Shown piece after piece: positions 55,501-63,014 of a DNA stretch of 64,000 nucleotides (position 1 is its first letter; each line of letters starts with the position of its first letter). Source of the DNA: UBA8437 sp964646205 (GTDB lineage: Bacteria > Planctomycetota > Planctomycetia > Planctomycetales > Planctomycetaceae); the NCBI GenBank assembly GCA_964646205.1, contig CAZYAZ010000003.1:62001-126000 (forward strand), given 5' to 3'. The notes below the pieces were generated by a model. That model saw only the letters and a list, made by a program, of their open reading frames with translations. It was not told the origin of the DNA and did not search any database. Both the position numbers and the translations under genes were made by a program.

Positions 55501-55661
55501 TGGACAAATCGTCCCGCCCGTTGATCGAAGCGGGCAATGAACGCGACCGGTTGCTCGAGGCGTTGCAAGACTCCGGTGGGAACAAGGCACGAGCTGCCCG
55601 GTCACTGGGAATTCCTCGGAGCACCTTTTTCAGTCAACTCAAGAAACACGGCCTCGACTGA
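52542..55661 (+). CDS. Membrane-embedded sigma-54-dependent transcriptional activator
   Basis: 1039 residues from the GTG at 52542. Architecture in order: one N-terminal helix (about 12-30), an extracytoplasmic region near 50-160 with a PDZ-like stretch (PREGDVLTRVAGGPVLSF), about nine membrane helices (about 178-488), a GAF-like domain (about 500-680), a short coiled coil, an AAA+ sigma-54 interaction domain with GPSGTGKE near 746, and the loop GSFTGA near 794. It ends with a Fis-type helix-turn-helix (GGNKARAARSLGIPRSTFFSQLKKHG). It has no receiver domain. It therefore reads a membrane or periplasmic signal directly and activates sigma-54 promoters. The GAFTGA motif has Ser in place of Ala, which is tolerated in active family members. 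Confidence 0.88.
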   Translation: MNWRGLQSRQVLATTGTLAVLYCIVVLSYVATSPDLRIRCLLFDSTRPSGLPEDVHGIVMRRVELGRESVPPNCETPREGDVLTRVAGGPVLSFFDFSRQVTGLRHAQLKDNGQLAQGADISEHMDTAPDLLQDTSMRRWVRIEFYSPASSSDSSSEAVWTPHETYVLVQDIPTAEIVLSLVWFLLQLAVFAVGALAVWRRPDDGPAVLFFAMCIVTIVAFVGGFHWGLVAASSWLNFPFIVSGVLLPVVSLHFFLAYPRPRFPLSTHRRRTLLIGYTTPLVAGLVMLGVLETARWISQSDLDDATKLASMKTWLGVLRVLIDVVLAFAGVCFTALLVVLFHSGRTTRHPIEKNQLEWLFWAGLLAAVPVGYTLLLALSNDNDHRVEFALGWTARLSMFLASLAFLCAYAVGIIRYKLMLIDELVSRGVMYYLARVLLAVGFGVAVSTVLLILDRLTHQQNAPPGAQRVLVLGTILVVIALILLWLRGRIQQAIDRKFFREKYRLHTAMERINQAVVRVGDPQSLADRMLGSCHDVFQVRSAAIYLIDESPRHFRLMAVRGTPDHELPLNVELEPESIEQLQTHSHILGPRQGGSQSESGTAWPLMQDLSAELLYGLELDGRIGVLVALGSKPDETIYSAEDLTFLGALGQITSVALHSVRVHRDVTRLNDELQDKVETIAEQERRIAVMQARLSEGGDTAAISSEQPHAERTFHREPIIGSSPALRNVLQTVQKVAGSEASVLIHGPSGTGKELLAQAIHDNSPRRDGPLIRVHSAALSPNLLESELFGHVKGSFTGAHRDRVGRFEMANGGTLFLDEIGDISLETQVKLLRVLQTRAFEPVGGTRTIDVDVRLITATHQNLKSLISAERFREDLYYRLNVISIEIPGLAQRREDIVELAVHFLQRSSSRLGKTITDIDEPAVAALLEYDWPGNIRELENAIERATVLTDGDVIMFEDLPEEVRLGTSQTDATIGSNPATSPPVELDKSSRPLIEAGNERDRLLEALQDSGGNKARAARSLGIPRSTFFSQLKKHGLD

Positions 55662-55686
55662 ACCATCCTGTCGATGCCAAGGCAAT

Positions 55687-56415
55687 TCAGAACGATGGTC
55701 CATCGCTGCCGCCGGTCGGCGAACCTTGCTGGATTTTCACACCACCACCGGCTGCACCTGCTGGCCCACCGGGCAAGATTCCACTGGCCAATTGCTGGCG
55801 TCGACTGGCATAGCGGATGATGAAGGATGGCCAGATTGTATTCTTGCGTGGACCAATTCCTTCGCGGCCGAGACCCCGGTAGGTCTGTGGCCCGTCAAAC
55901 ACCTTTCCGTCACCGGGCCATTTGAGCGATTCTTCAGACACCCATTGTGTGAAGCCCAGCCACTGCCGGTCGGGCGCCACCACGTCCATCAGGTTGCGCC
56001 GCTCGGGACGGAATCCCCAGAAACTGTGGGGGAAAGGTCCGGTGTGCACGGCGGTCAACAGGAACGCCATGGTGACGTAACCGGCCAACAACCCGCCGCT
56101 CCATCGCCCCAGTTGAAACACGAATCGATCGGCAGTGATATAGCGGGGCGAAATGTGATCAGTCGAGAGACGCAGGACGGTCACCGCAACGGCAAACAGC
56201 CCCAGGAGAGCAACAATGTCGCAGTGGCTGCGCCACCACAGGCTGCCACTGAAACCCTCGAGCAATGCCGCGGCGGGTTCGAAGAAGTTCATCGCCAGGA
56301 GCCCACTGATCACAACAATCAGGCTCGTCAACGCGGCACCCCAGATTCCCTCGCTGGCGACACTCCACGTGACCAGTCCCAACACAATCAGCAGGATGAC
56401 ATCGATTCCGCCCAT
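55687..56415 (-). CDS. CvpA-like membrane protein
   Basis: 242 residues with four hydrophobic segments in the first 140 residues, in the pattern of the CvpA (colicin V production) family: MGGIDVILLIVLGLVTWSVASEGIWGAALTSLIVVISGLLA, then a helix near 65-80, and GRWSGGLLAGYVTMAFLLTAV near 110. The C-terminal 100 residues are hydrophilic, ending in a Gly/Ser/Pro-rich tail. CvpA homologues affect purine uptake, envelope stability or secretion; here nothing more specific can be said. Convergent with the sigma-54 activator and 46 bases after the PilB/GspE-like ATPase. Confidence 0.65.
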   Translation of the reverse strand: MGGIDVILLIVLGLVTWSVASEGIWGAALTSLIVVISGLLAMNFFEPAAALLEGFSGSLWWRSHCDIVALLGLFAVAVTVLRLSTDHISPRYITADRFVFQLGRWSGGLLAGYVTMAFLLTAVHTGPFPHSFWGFRPERRNLMDVVAPDRQWLGFTQWVSEESLKWPGDGKVFDGPQTYRGLGREGIGPRKNTIWPSFIIRYASRRQQLASGILPGGPAGAAGGGVKIQQGSPTGGSDGPSF

Positions 56416-56461
56416 CGTTGCGTCGCCTGTCCCTGTTGTCCCGAGAGGCGTTGCCTCTTTG

Positions 56462-58312
56462 TTACTTGACCACTCTCAGCAGTTCATCCACCGACGTGAC
56501 CCCGCGGACCACCAGCCTCAAACCCTCTTCCTTCATATACAGCATGCCATTTTTGCGGGCCTCGGCTCGGATCGCCGTCATCGCCGACTGATCACGTATC
56601 ATCTCGCGCATCCGATCATTGACCGGCAGCAACTCGAAAACACCAATCCGTCCCCGGTACCCCAGGCCGCCGCATGCCGGACATTCTGTCTCGGGATTCT
56701 TCGGCGGTCGGTAGAACTTGCTGATCCGCTCTGCCGGCAAATTCGCCTTCCGCAGGAATTCCGGCTTGGGCTTGTACGGTTCCTTGCACTGGGAACACAG
56801 TCGGCGGACCAGCCGTTGGGCCAGGATTCCCGAGAGCGAACTGGCAAGCATGAACGGTTCGACCTCGAGATCAATGATCCGATACAAGGCCGTGATCGTG
56901 TCGTTGGCATGCACCGTCGAAAACACCATGTGCCCGGTGTTGGCTGCCTGGCAAGCAATATTGGCCGTCTCGGCGTCCCGAATCTCTCCGATCATCACGA
57001 CATCCGGGTCCTGTCGTAAGACGCTACGCAAGCTCGTCGCAAACGAATTCCCGGCCCTGGAATTGATCTCGATCTGGTTCACGTTGTCGATGCGGTATTC
57101 CACCGGATCCTCGATCGTGATCACGTTCCGCTGGAAGGTGTCGATCTCGTTGAGCGCGGCGTAGAGTGTGGTTGACTTGCCGGCACCCGTCGGCCCGCAC
57201 ACCAGCAACAACCCGTGCGGCTGGTTAATCACCTCGTTGAGGCCGTCGGTCATCTGGTTTCGCAGCCCGAGGTCCGCCAGCGTGCTGACTGAATTGGACT
57301 GATCGAGAATTCGCAGGCTTAGCTTTTCACCGTAATTGGTGCCCTGGGTTGCCACACGAAAGTCGACCCGGCGTCCCTCTGTCATCGCCTGAAAACTGCC
57401 GTCCAGTGACCGTCGCTTCTCGGTGATATCCATTGCACCGAGCACCTTGCAGACATTCACCACGGCGTTGCCAACCACGATATCGAAGGGCTCCATGGCG
57501 TAAAGCACTCCGTCAATCCGCATCCGCACCGCGATCTCGTTGGACTTGGGTTCCAGGTGAATGTCGGTCGACCGGCGGACAATGGCGTCATAGACCAGTT
57601 CCTTGGTCGCCATGTAGCCCCGGGAATTCTCAACCTGTCGACTGCGACCATCGTCGCCGCCTCGACCATCGGACTTCCCGATAAACTGGATGTCTGGACC
57701 GGACGCCACTTCGGCGGTACGTCCGCCACCAACCGGAAACCCGAGCCGCCTCAAGATCCGCCGCAAATGGGCCGGCGTCATCACCTTGGCCGAATCGGGG
57801 ACCTTGGCATTGCGTTCAACGACATACAGCCACGCCGGCACCGCGTAGGCCAACAACAGCACCGGATATCCCAGTAACTTTGGCACACACAGTGCCGAGA
57901 GAAACCCGATCCAACCACTGGGAATGATCACGGCCGTCCAAAACTCGTTACGGACCTGAAGTGCCTGGCTGTCGTCGTCGACCCAGTAGCAGGTCCACGT
58001 CCACAGGAAAAACAGGCCCAGCAGCGGCACGCACAGGAACACGTTGAAATAATTGCCGCCTCCCTGGCGAATCACCGACCGGGGGTGCGGCAAGTGGTTG
58101 CCACGCGAAAAGACCCCGGGGAACGGCGGCAGGCTCCGACCACCAACCGGAGTTGACACGGGCACGGCCTGCGGCTCTCCAGCATTCGACGGCTGATCAG
58201 CCACCGGGGGGGACGCGGGCGGAGCCTGTGCCCGGGTGACCTCCACCGACACCAGCATGGTCCATGCCAGAGCCAATGCCAAACCGCCCCGTAACCCGCT
58301 CACGCCTGTCAC
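56462..58312 (-). CDS. PilB/GspE-type secretion ATPase with N-terminal membrane segments
   Basis: 616 residues. The C-terminal 380 are a canonical type II secretion/type IV pilus assembly ATPase: STDIHLEPKSNEIAVRMRIDGVLY near residue 245, Walker A GPTGAGKST near 371, Asp box and Walker B MIGEIRDAETA near 435, and a tetracysteine zinc site CSQC/CPACGGLGYRGRIG near 535-565. Unusually the protein starts with a signal-like hydrophobic stretch (LALALAWTMLVSVEVTRAQA), a Pro-rich linker and two or three further membrane helices (about 85-170). Standard GspE/PilB is soluble with an N1E domain, so this protein anchors itself. It is followed downstream by the CvpA-like gene and preceded by pilT. Confidence 0.88.
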   Translation of the reverse strand: MTGVSGLRGGLALALAWTMLVSVEVTRAQAPPASPPVADQPSNAGEPQAVPVSTPVGGRSLPPFPGVFSRGNHLPHPRSVIRQGGGNYFNVFLCVPLLGLFFLWTWTCYWVDDDSQALQVRNEFWTAVIIPSGWIGFLSALCVPKLLGYPVLLLAYAVPAWLYVVERNAKVPDSAKVMTPAHLRRILRRLGFPVGGGRTAEVASGPDIQFIGKSDGRGGDDGRSRQVENSRGYMATKELVYDAIVRRSTDIHLEPKSNEIAVRMRIDGVLYAMEPFDIVVGNAVVNVCKVLGAMDITEKRRSLDGSFQAMTEGRRVDFRVATQGTNYGEKLSLRILDQSNSVSTLADLGLRNQMTDGLNEVINQPHGLLLVCGPTGAGKSTTLYAALNEIDTFQRNVITIEDPVEYRIDNVNQIEINSRAGNSFATSLRSVLRQDPDVVMIGEIRDAETANIACQAANTGHMVFSTVHANDTITALYRIIDLEVEPFMLASSLSGILAQRLVRRLCSQCKEPYKPKPEFLRKANLPAERISKFYRPPKNPETECPACGGLGYRGRIGVFELLPVNDRMREMIRDQSAMTAIRAEARKNGMLYMKEEGLRLVVRGVTSVDELLRVVK

Positions 58313-58374
58313 CCCAAAGACTCCCGGTTCGCCCCATCATCCGGCGACCTGTCCGGTACGAACACTCTCCCGAA

Positions 58375-59520
58375 CTACAGGATCGCCGCTGACTTCACGT
58401 CGATTCCCTTGAGCATCATTTTCAGTTCCTCGACGGCCCCTGACACCTCAAAGGCTGTCGCCCTGCTGATGAACTCGTCTTCGATAAAGCGGTAGAGACT
58501 GTCGTTGAACAACTGCATTCCATCGTCTTTACCAATACGGATCGCGTCGACGAGTTTGCCGTCCTCTTCCTCGAGAAGCAACTTCCGTACTGTCGGTGTG
58601 AATTTCATAATTTCAACAATCGGCACCCGCTTGGGATCCTCGCGAACCGTCGGCACGAGTTTCTGAGCAATGATCCCCCGCATGTTGAACGCCATACTGC
58701 TTCTCAACGCCCGGTGCATGTCCTGGGGAAAGAGGTCCAGGATTCGACCGATGCAACTGGGAGCGGTCGAGGCGTGGATCGTTCCAAAGACCAGGTGGCC
58801 GGTCTCGGCGGCATGCATCGCCGTCTCGAACGTTTCAGCGTCACGCATCTCGCCCACCAGCATCACGTCAGGATCCTGTCGGACAGCATGTTTCAGAGCA
58901 ATCTCGAAGTCCTTGACGTCCAGCCCCACCTCGCGCTGGTTGATCAGGCACTTGTCGGGCGTGTAGACGAATTCGATCGGATCTTCGATCGTCAGTACAT
59001 GCTTGCGGTAGTTGGCATTGATCCAGTTGAGCATCGAAGCAATCGTCGTGCTCTTGCCGCTACCGGTCACTCCGGCCAGCAGAATCATTCCCTGGTGATA
59101 CTTGCACAGGTCTTCCATCACCGCCGGCAGGTACAGGCCTTCAAAGTCTGGGATCCATCGCTCGACTTTCCGGGCCACCATCCCCCAGTTGCCCAGTTGA
59201 ATGAACAGGTTGACCCGGAACCGCCAACTCTCGCCTTCGTACTCGACAACATGGGCAAAGTCGGCTCCACCATTTTCGTCAAAGATCTCACGGCTGCGTT
59301 TGTCCATCATCGGACCAAAGAGCCGTTGCATGTGTTCTCGGTCGATCGGTTCCATCTGCAGTTCACGCAGCGATCCCTTCACCCTCAGGATCGGGGCCTT
59401 GCCGACCTGCAGGTGGAGATCCGAGCCCTCGTGCTTGATCAACTGCCGGAAGATCTTATCGACTTCCAGTTCCGTGCCGTCGGCTTCAGCCTTGGGGGGA
59501 ACATCGAGTTCGGTAGCCAT
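58375..59520 (-). CDS. pilT: Twitching motility ATPase PilT
   Basis: 381 residues. PilT powers retraction of type IV pili. GSDLHLQVGKAPILRVKG near residue 35 starts the PAS-like domain, Walker A GVTGSGKST is near 145, and the Walker B/His-box segment reads LVGEMRDAETFETAMHAAETGHLVFGTIHAS near 225. ALRSSMAFNMRGIIAQKLVP near 275 is the AIRNLIRE-like region, somewhat altered. With the neighbouring PilB/GspE-like ATPase this suggests a pilus or pseudopilus machine whose other parts are elsewhere. Confidence 0.93.
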   Translation of the reverse strand: MATELDVPPKAEADGTELEVDKIFRQLIKHEGSDLHLQVGKAPILRVKGSLRELQMEPIDREHMQRLFGPMMDKRSREIFDENGGADFAHVVEYEGESWRFRVNLFIQLGNWGMVARKVERWIPDFEGLYLPAVMEDLCKYHQGMILLAGVTGSGKSTTIASMLNWINANYRKHVLTIEDPIEFVYTPDKCLINQREVGLDVKDFEIALKHAVRQDPDVMLVGEMRDAETFETAMHAAETGHLVFGTIHASTAPSCIGRILDLFPQDMHRALRSSMAFNMRGIIAQKLVPTVREDPKRVPIVEIMKFTPTVRKLLLEEEDGKLVDAIRIGKDDGMQLFNDSLYRFIEDEFISRATAFEVSGAVEELKMMLKGIDVKSAAIL

Positions 59521-59568
59521 TGGTTGTGTGTCTCCTTTTGCCAGCAGCCCGGAACGCTCCCCGGCGTC

Positions 59569-60351
59569 TCAGACTGCTATCCCGTCGGTTCTCACCGGAA
59601 CTCCCCGTTCGGCAAGAAACATCTTGGTTTCGGCAATCGTGTAAGTTCCGTAATGAAAAATGCTTGCAGCCAACGCAGCACTGGCACCACCGGTCGTGAC
59701 CACCTCGCACAGATGCTCGGGAGCCCCTGCCCCGCCACTGGCAACAACCGGAATTGAAACTGCCTCAGACACCGCTCGTGTCATGGGGATATCATACCCG
59801 TTCTGGGTGCCGTCGGCATCCATCGATGTCAGCACAATTTCGCCCGCCCCCAGCCTTTGAGCCTCCCTGGCCCACTCGACGGCCTCGAGCCCGGTCGGCA
59901 CCCGTCCCCCATTCACATGCACCTCCCAGAATTCCTCGCCGTCACGATCCACCCGCTTGGGATCAATATTGACCACGATGCATTGGCTCCCAAATCGCAA
60001 CGCCGCCTCGCGGACCAGGTCGGGATCGCGAACGGCCGAGGAGTTGATCGAGACCTTGTCGCATCCCGCCTCGAGCAGACTGCGGATGTCGTCGAGAGTA
60101 CGAATGCCCCCGCCAACTGTCAGCGGCATGAACACCACTTCACTGGTTCTGCGGACCACGTCGAGCATGATGTCACGCTCCTCGTGGCTGGCCGTGATGT
60201 CCAGGAACACCAGTTCGTCCGCCCCCGCACGCTCATACCCCTCGGCAATATCCACCGGATCGCCGGCGTCACGGAGATTGACAAAGTTCACGCCCTTGAC
60301 CACTCGGCCAGCGTGAACGTCCAGGCACGGGATGATTCGCTTGGCCAACAT
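59569..60351 (-). CDS. hisF: Imidazole glycerol phosphate synthase subunit HisF
   Basis: 260 residues. The TIM-barrel cyclase subunit that makes imidazole glycerol phosphate and AICAR in histidine synthesis. The catalytic Asp residues are in RIIPCLDVHAGRVVKG (residue 11) and CIVVNIDPKRV (about 130). Phosphate-binding segments LTVGGGIRTLDD and PVVASGGAGAPEHL are both present. Length is typical. It stands alone, without hisH. Confidence 0.97.
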   Translation of the reverse strand: MLAKRIIPCLDVHAGRVVKGVNFVNLRDAGDPVDIAEGYERAGADELVFLDITASHEERDIMLDVVRRTSEVVFMPLTVGGGIRTLDDIRSLLEAGCDKVSINSSAVRDPDLVREAALRFGSQCIVVNIDPKRVDRDGEEFWEVHVNGGRVPTGLEAVEWAREAQRLGAGEIVLTSMDADGTQNGYDIPMTRAVSEAVSIPVVASGGAGAPEHLCEVVTTGGASAALAASIFHYGTYTIAETKMFLAERGVPVRTDGIAV

Positions 60352-60474
60352 CGCCTGTCACCGATCCCCTCGACAACTCCAGAAGCGTCTCAACTGTATG
60401 CCTCGCCTCATCCATCGTCAATGTGTCACAATGGCCGTCTCCAGGACTGACCAGGTGATCCGGAACCCCGTGCA

Positions 60475-61497
60475 ATGATTCCTGCCACGCAATTCGAAGA
60501 CCTCCCCATCCGTGTCGGACTTGGCCAATTCCAGGTCCCCAGCGATCCCCTGCTGGCCTACATCAAGCAGTGTGGAGTCGACGACATCCAGATGAACACC
60601 GCGACGTTGCCCGGCGACAGTCGCTGGGAGTACGAGGATCTGGCGGCCCTGCGAGAACGGGTGAATGCCGCCGGACTCAGGCTGATGTCACTCGAAAACG
60701 TGCCGGTCACGTTCTACGACCAGATCATGCTCGGCCTGCCCGGTCGCGACGAACAAATCGACCACATGGTCGCCACCGTCACCAACATGGGGCGGGCAGG
60801 GATTCCCATCCTCGGCTACCACTTCATGCCGACGGGGGTCTGGAGAACCAGCCGGACCCAGCCAGTCCGTGGTGGTGCGCTGGCCACTCGTTACGAGCAC
60901 CAACTGGCACTCGATGCCGACGACGACCGCTACCAGCACAAGAACTCGACGGCACACCCCGATCGGGACTACACCGTTGACGACATGTGGGAAAACTACT
61001 GCTGGTACCTGGAGAGAATCCTTCCGGCCTGTGAGGCGGCCGGAGTCCGCCTGGCCCTGCATCCGGATGATCCCCCCGTCGATGCGTCGCTGGGACGTGT
61101 CCCGCGGCTGTTCCACGGGTTCGACTGCTTCCGCAAGGCGATGGACACCTTCGACTCGCCCATGCACGGACTCAACTTCTGCCACGGATGCTGGTCGGAA
61201 ATGAAAGCCGGCCAGGGAGTGCTGGACGCCATCCGTCATTTCGGCAGCCAGGACCGGATCTTCTACGTCCACTTCCGGGACGTGCAGGGCGGACTCGACG
61301 ATTTCACCGAGTGTTTCCTGGGCGATGGAAACTGTGACCCGGTCGAGACCATTCGCACGCTCAAGGACACCGGGTTCCGTGGTTTCCTGATTCCCGACCA
61401 CGTGCCACAAATGGACGGGGACGAGGGCTGGAACCACCGCGGCCGGGCCTGGACAGCCGGCTACATCAAGGGACTGCTCGACGCACTCGCCGATTGA
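60475..61497 (+). CDS. Mannonate dehydratase-like (UxuA-family) enzyme
   Basis: 340 residues of the xylose-isomerase-like UxuA group, which dehydrates D-mannonate in hexuronate breakdown. GIPILGYHFMPTGVWRTSR near residue 108 is the signature, with LALHPDDPP near 197, NFCHGCWSEM near 236 and FYVHFRDVQGGLDDFTECFLGDGN near 261 carrying the metal ligands His, Cys, His and Asp. Plant and algal polysaccharide degradation would fit planctomycete ecology. It is not flanked by other uronate genes, so a related sugar acid cannot be excluded. Confidence 0.85.
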   Translation: MIPATQFEDLPIRVGLGQFQVPSDPLLAYIKQCGVDDIQMNTATLPGDSRWEYEDLAALRERVNAAGLRLMSLENVPVTFYDQIMLGLPGRDEQIDHMVATVTNMGRAGIPILGYHFMPTGVWRTSRTQPVRGGALATRYEHQLALDADDDRYQHKNSTAHPDRDYTVDDMWENYCWYLERILPACEAAGVRLALHPDDPPVDASLGRVPRLFHGFDCFRKAMDTFDSPMHGLNFCHGCWSEMKAGQGVLDAIRHFGSQDRIFYVHFRDVQGGLDDFTECFLGDGNCDPVETIRTLKDTGFRGFLIPDHVPQMDGDEGWNHRGRAWTAGYIKGLLDALAD

Positions 61498-61520
61498 CGC
61501 GAGAACGCTTCGACCACGAC

Positions 61521-62867
61521 CTAGACCAACTCCTGCAACGGGCTCAGGTTCTGATTGAGCAGCTTGACCGGCAGGTTGGCGTCGTCGCGAATGAAGCCCT
61601 TGGGGTCGATTCCCATGGCGTGGTAAACCGTCGCCAGGATCTCCTGGTACTTCACCGGCCGCTTGTCCGGATGCCCGGCGTCCTTGGTCGTCGAACCAAT
61701 CACCTGGCCAGTTCGCAGGCCACCACCGGCCAACAACGCACAACTGGCCGGGGGCCAGTGATCGCGTCCGGCGTTCTTGTTGATCTTGGGTGTGCGACCG
61801 AATTCGCTACAGACCAGCACGGTCACGTCCTTGTCCATGCCCCGCTCGTGAAGGTCGGTCACCAGGGCACTGAGCACCTGGTCCACCAATGGCAGGCGTT
61901 CTTTCATCTGGCCAAAGTTGTTGCCGTGGTAGTCCCAACGACCAAAGCCCAGCGTCACACACCGCACGCCCGCCTCGATCAAACGCCGGCAGATCAAAAC
62001 CTGCTCGTTCCAGACCGGGGGGCCGTCGTTGACGTTCTTTGATGATCCCTTCCCGTAACGCTCGCGAATCTTGGGATCTTCCTTGGACACGTCCAGGGCG
62101 TTGAGCAACTTGCTGGAGGTGAGCACCTCGAAGGCCTGCTCGTAAATCGCATCCGATCCTCGCAGGATCGCGTTGTCACTGGTTCGACGGAACCCATCGA
62201 AAGCGGCCAGCAACTTCTTGCGGTTGTTGAGTTGATCCAGCGTGATGCCCTTGAGCGTCATCGCCTTGATGTCGTCGCCATCGGGCTTGACCGGAGCGTA
62301 GGCCCGTCCGAGCTTGCCGGGGAAACCAACGTCGCACCACGGCTTGTGACCACAGGTCTTGGTCAGGCCCATGAAGGCCGGCACGGTCGAGTCGCGGCTG
62401 CCCAGTTCCTTGGCCAGGAACGAACCGATCGACGGCTGCTGCATCCGGGCCTGGTCGGCACGACGGACACCACTCCAGCACTGGGTCGCGGCGTGCGCGC
62501 CATCGGAGTCGACGATCGATCGGATGATGGCGAACTTGTCGGCCATCTTGGCCATCCGCGGGTTCAACTCGCAGATATCGATGCCCGGCACGTTGGTCGG
62601 AATCGGGTTGAATTCGCCCCGGACTTCCTTCGGGGAGTTCGGCTTCAGATCGACAAAATCCTGGTGCGACACGCCGCCCGCCAGGAAGATCATGATGACC
62701 GCCTTGTTCTTCGTGTCCCCCTGGACCCCGTTGGTCGCCTGGGACTGGGCCCGCATCATCTCGGCCATCGACAGGCCACCCAGGCCCAAGCCACCGATCT
62801 GCAGAAAAGAACGTCGCGACACACCGTCACAAAAACGATGTCCAGAACCACCATGAATTGAGAGCAT
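61521..62867 (-). CDS. DUF1501 (sulfatase-like) Tat-exported protein
   Basis: 448 residues from the ATG at 62867, preceded by GGAGAG. The N-terminus has a twin-arginine signal, VSRRSFLQIGGLGLGG. The rest shows the DUF1501 sequence: MIFLAGGVSHQDFVDLKPNSP near residue 58, TQCWSG near 123, TLGFGRWDYHGNNFGQM near 320, VLVCSEFGRTPKIN near 362 and GRDHWPP near 380. These proteins belong to the alkaline phosphatase/sulfatase-like superfamily, are highly expanded in planctomycetes, and often pair with a cytochrome-bearing DUF1553 gene. This one has no such partner. Its C-terminus ends earlier than usual, without the HDLHATIL block that survives in the remnant near 19.5 kb. Confidence 0.88.
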   Translation of the reverse strand: MLSIHGGSGHRFCDGVSRRSFLQIGGLGLGGLSMAEMMRAQSQATNGVQGDTKNKAVIMIFLAGGVSHQDFVDLKPNSPKEVRGEFNPIPTNVPGIDICELNPRMAKMADKFAIIRSIVDSDGAHAATQCWSGVRRADQARMQQPSIGSFLAKELGSRDSTVPAFMGLTKTCGHKPWCDVGFPGKLGRAYAPVKPDGDDIKAMTLKGITLDQLNNRKKLLAAFDGFRRTSDNAILRGSDAIYEQAFEVLTSSKLLNALDVSKEDPKIRERYGKGSSKNVNDGPPVWNEQVLICRRLIEAGVRCVTLGFGRWDYHGNNFGQMKERLPLVDQVLSALVTDLHERGMDKDVTVLVCSEFGRTPKINKNAGRDHWPPASCALLAGGGLRTGQVIGSTTKDAGHPDKRPVKYQEILATVYHAMGIDPKGFIRDDANLPVKLLNQNLSPLQELV

Positions 62868-62928
62868 TCCGGGTCTCTCCTGATTTGTGTTGTCAGCCCA
62901 ATTTGGACGGTGAACTTCCGCCCAAACA

Positions 62929-62956
62929 ATTATAAACCGAAAACCTGACCTATCAA
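62929..62956 (-). promoter_or_regulatory. Predicted promoter of the DUF1501 gene
   Basis: On the minus strand TTGATA (62956-62951) and a perfect TATAAT (62934-62929) are 16 bases apart, in an AT-rich patch. Transcription would start about 55 bases before the ATG. This is the best promoter match in the window and suggests high expression. Confidence 0.65.
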
Positions 62957-63014
62957 CAGATATCGATCGATTCGACCCTCCCGCCTGAGCCAATCATGGC
63001 CGGAAAGCCCAGTC

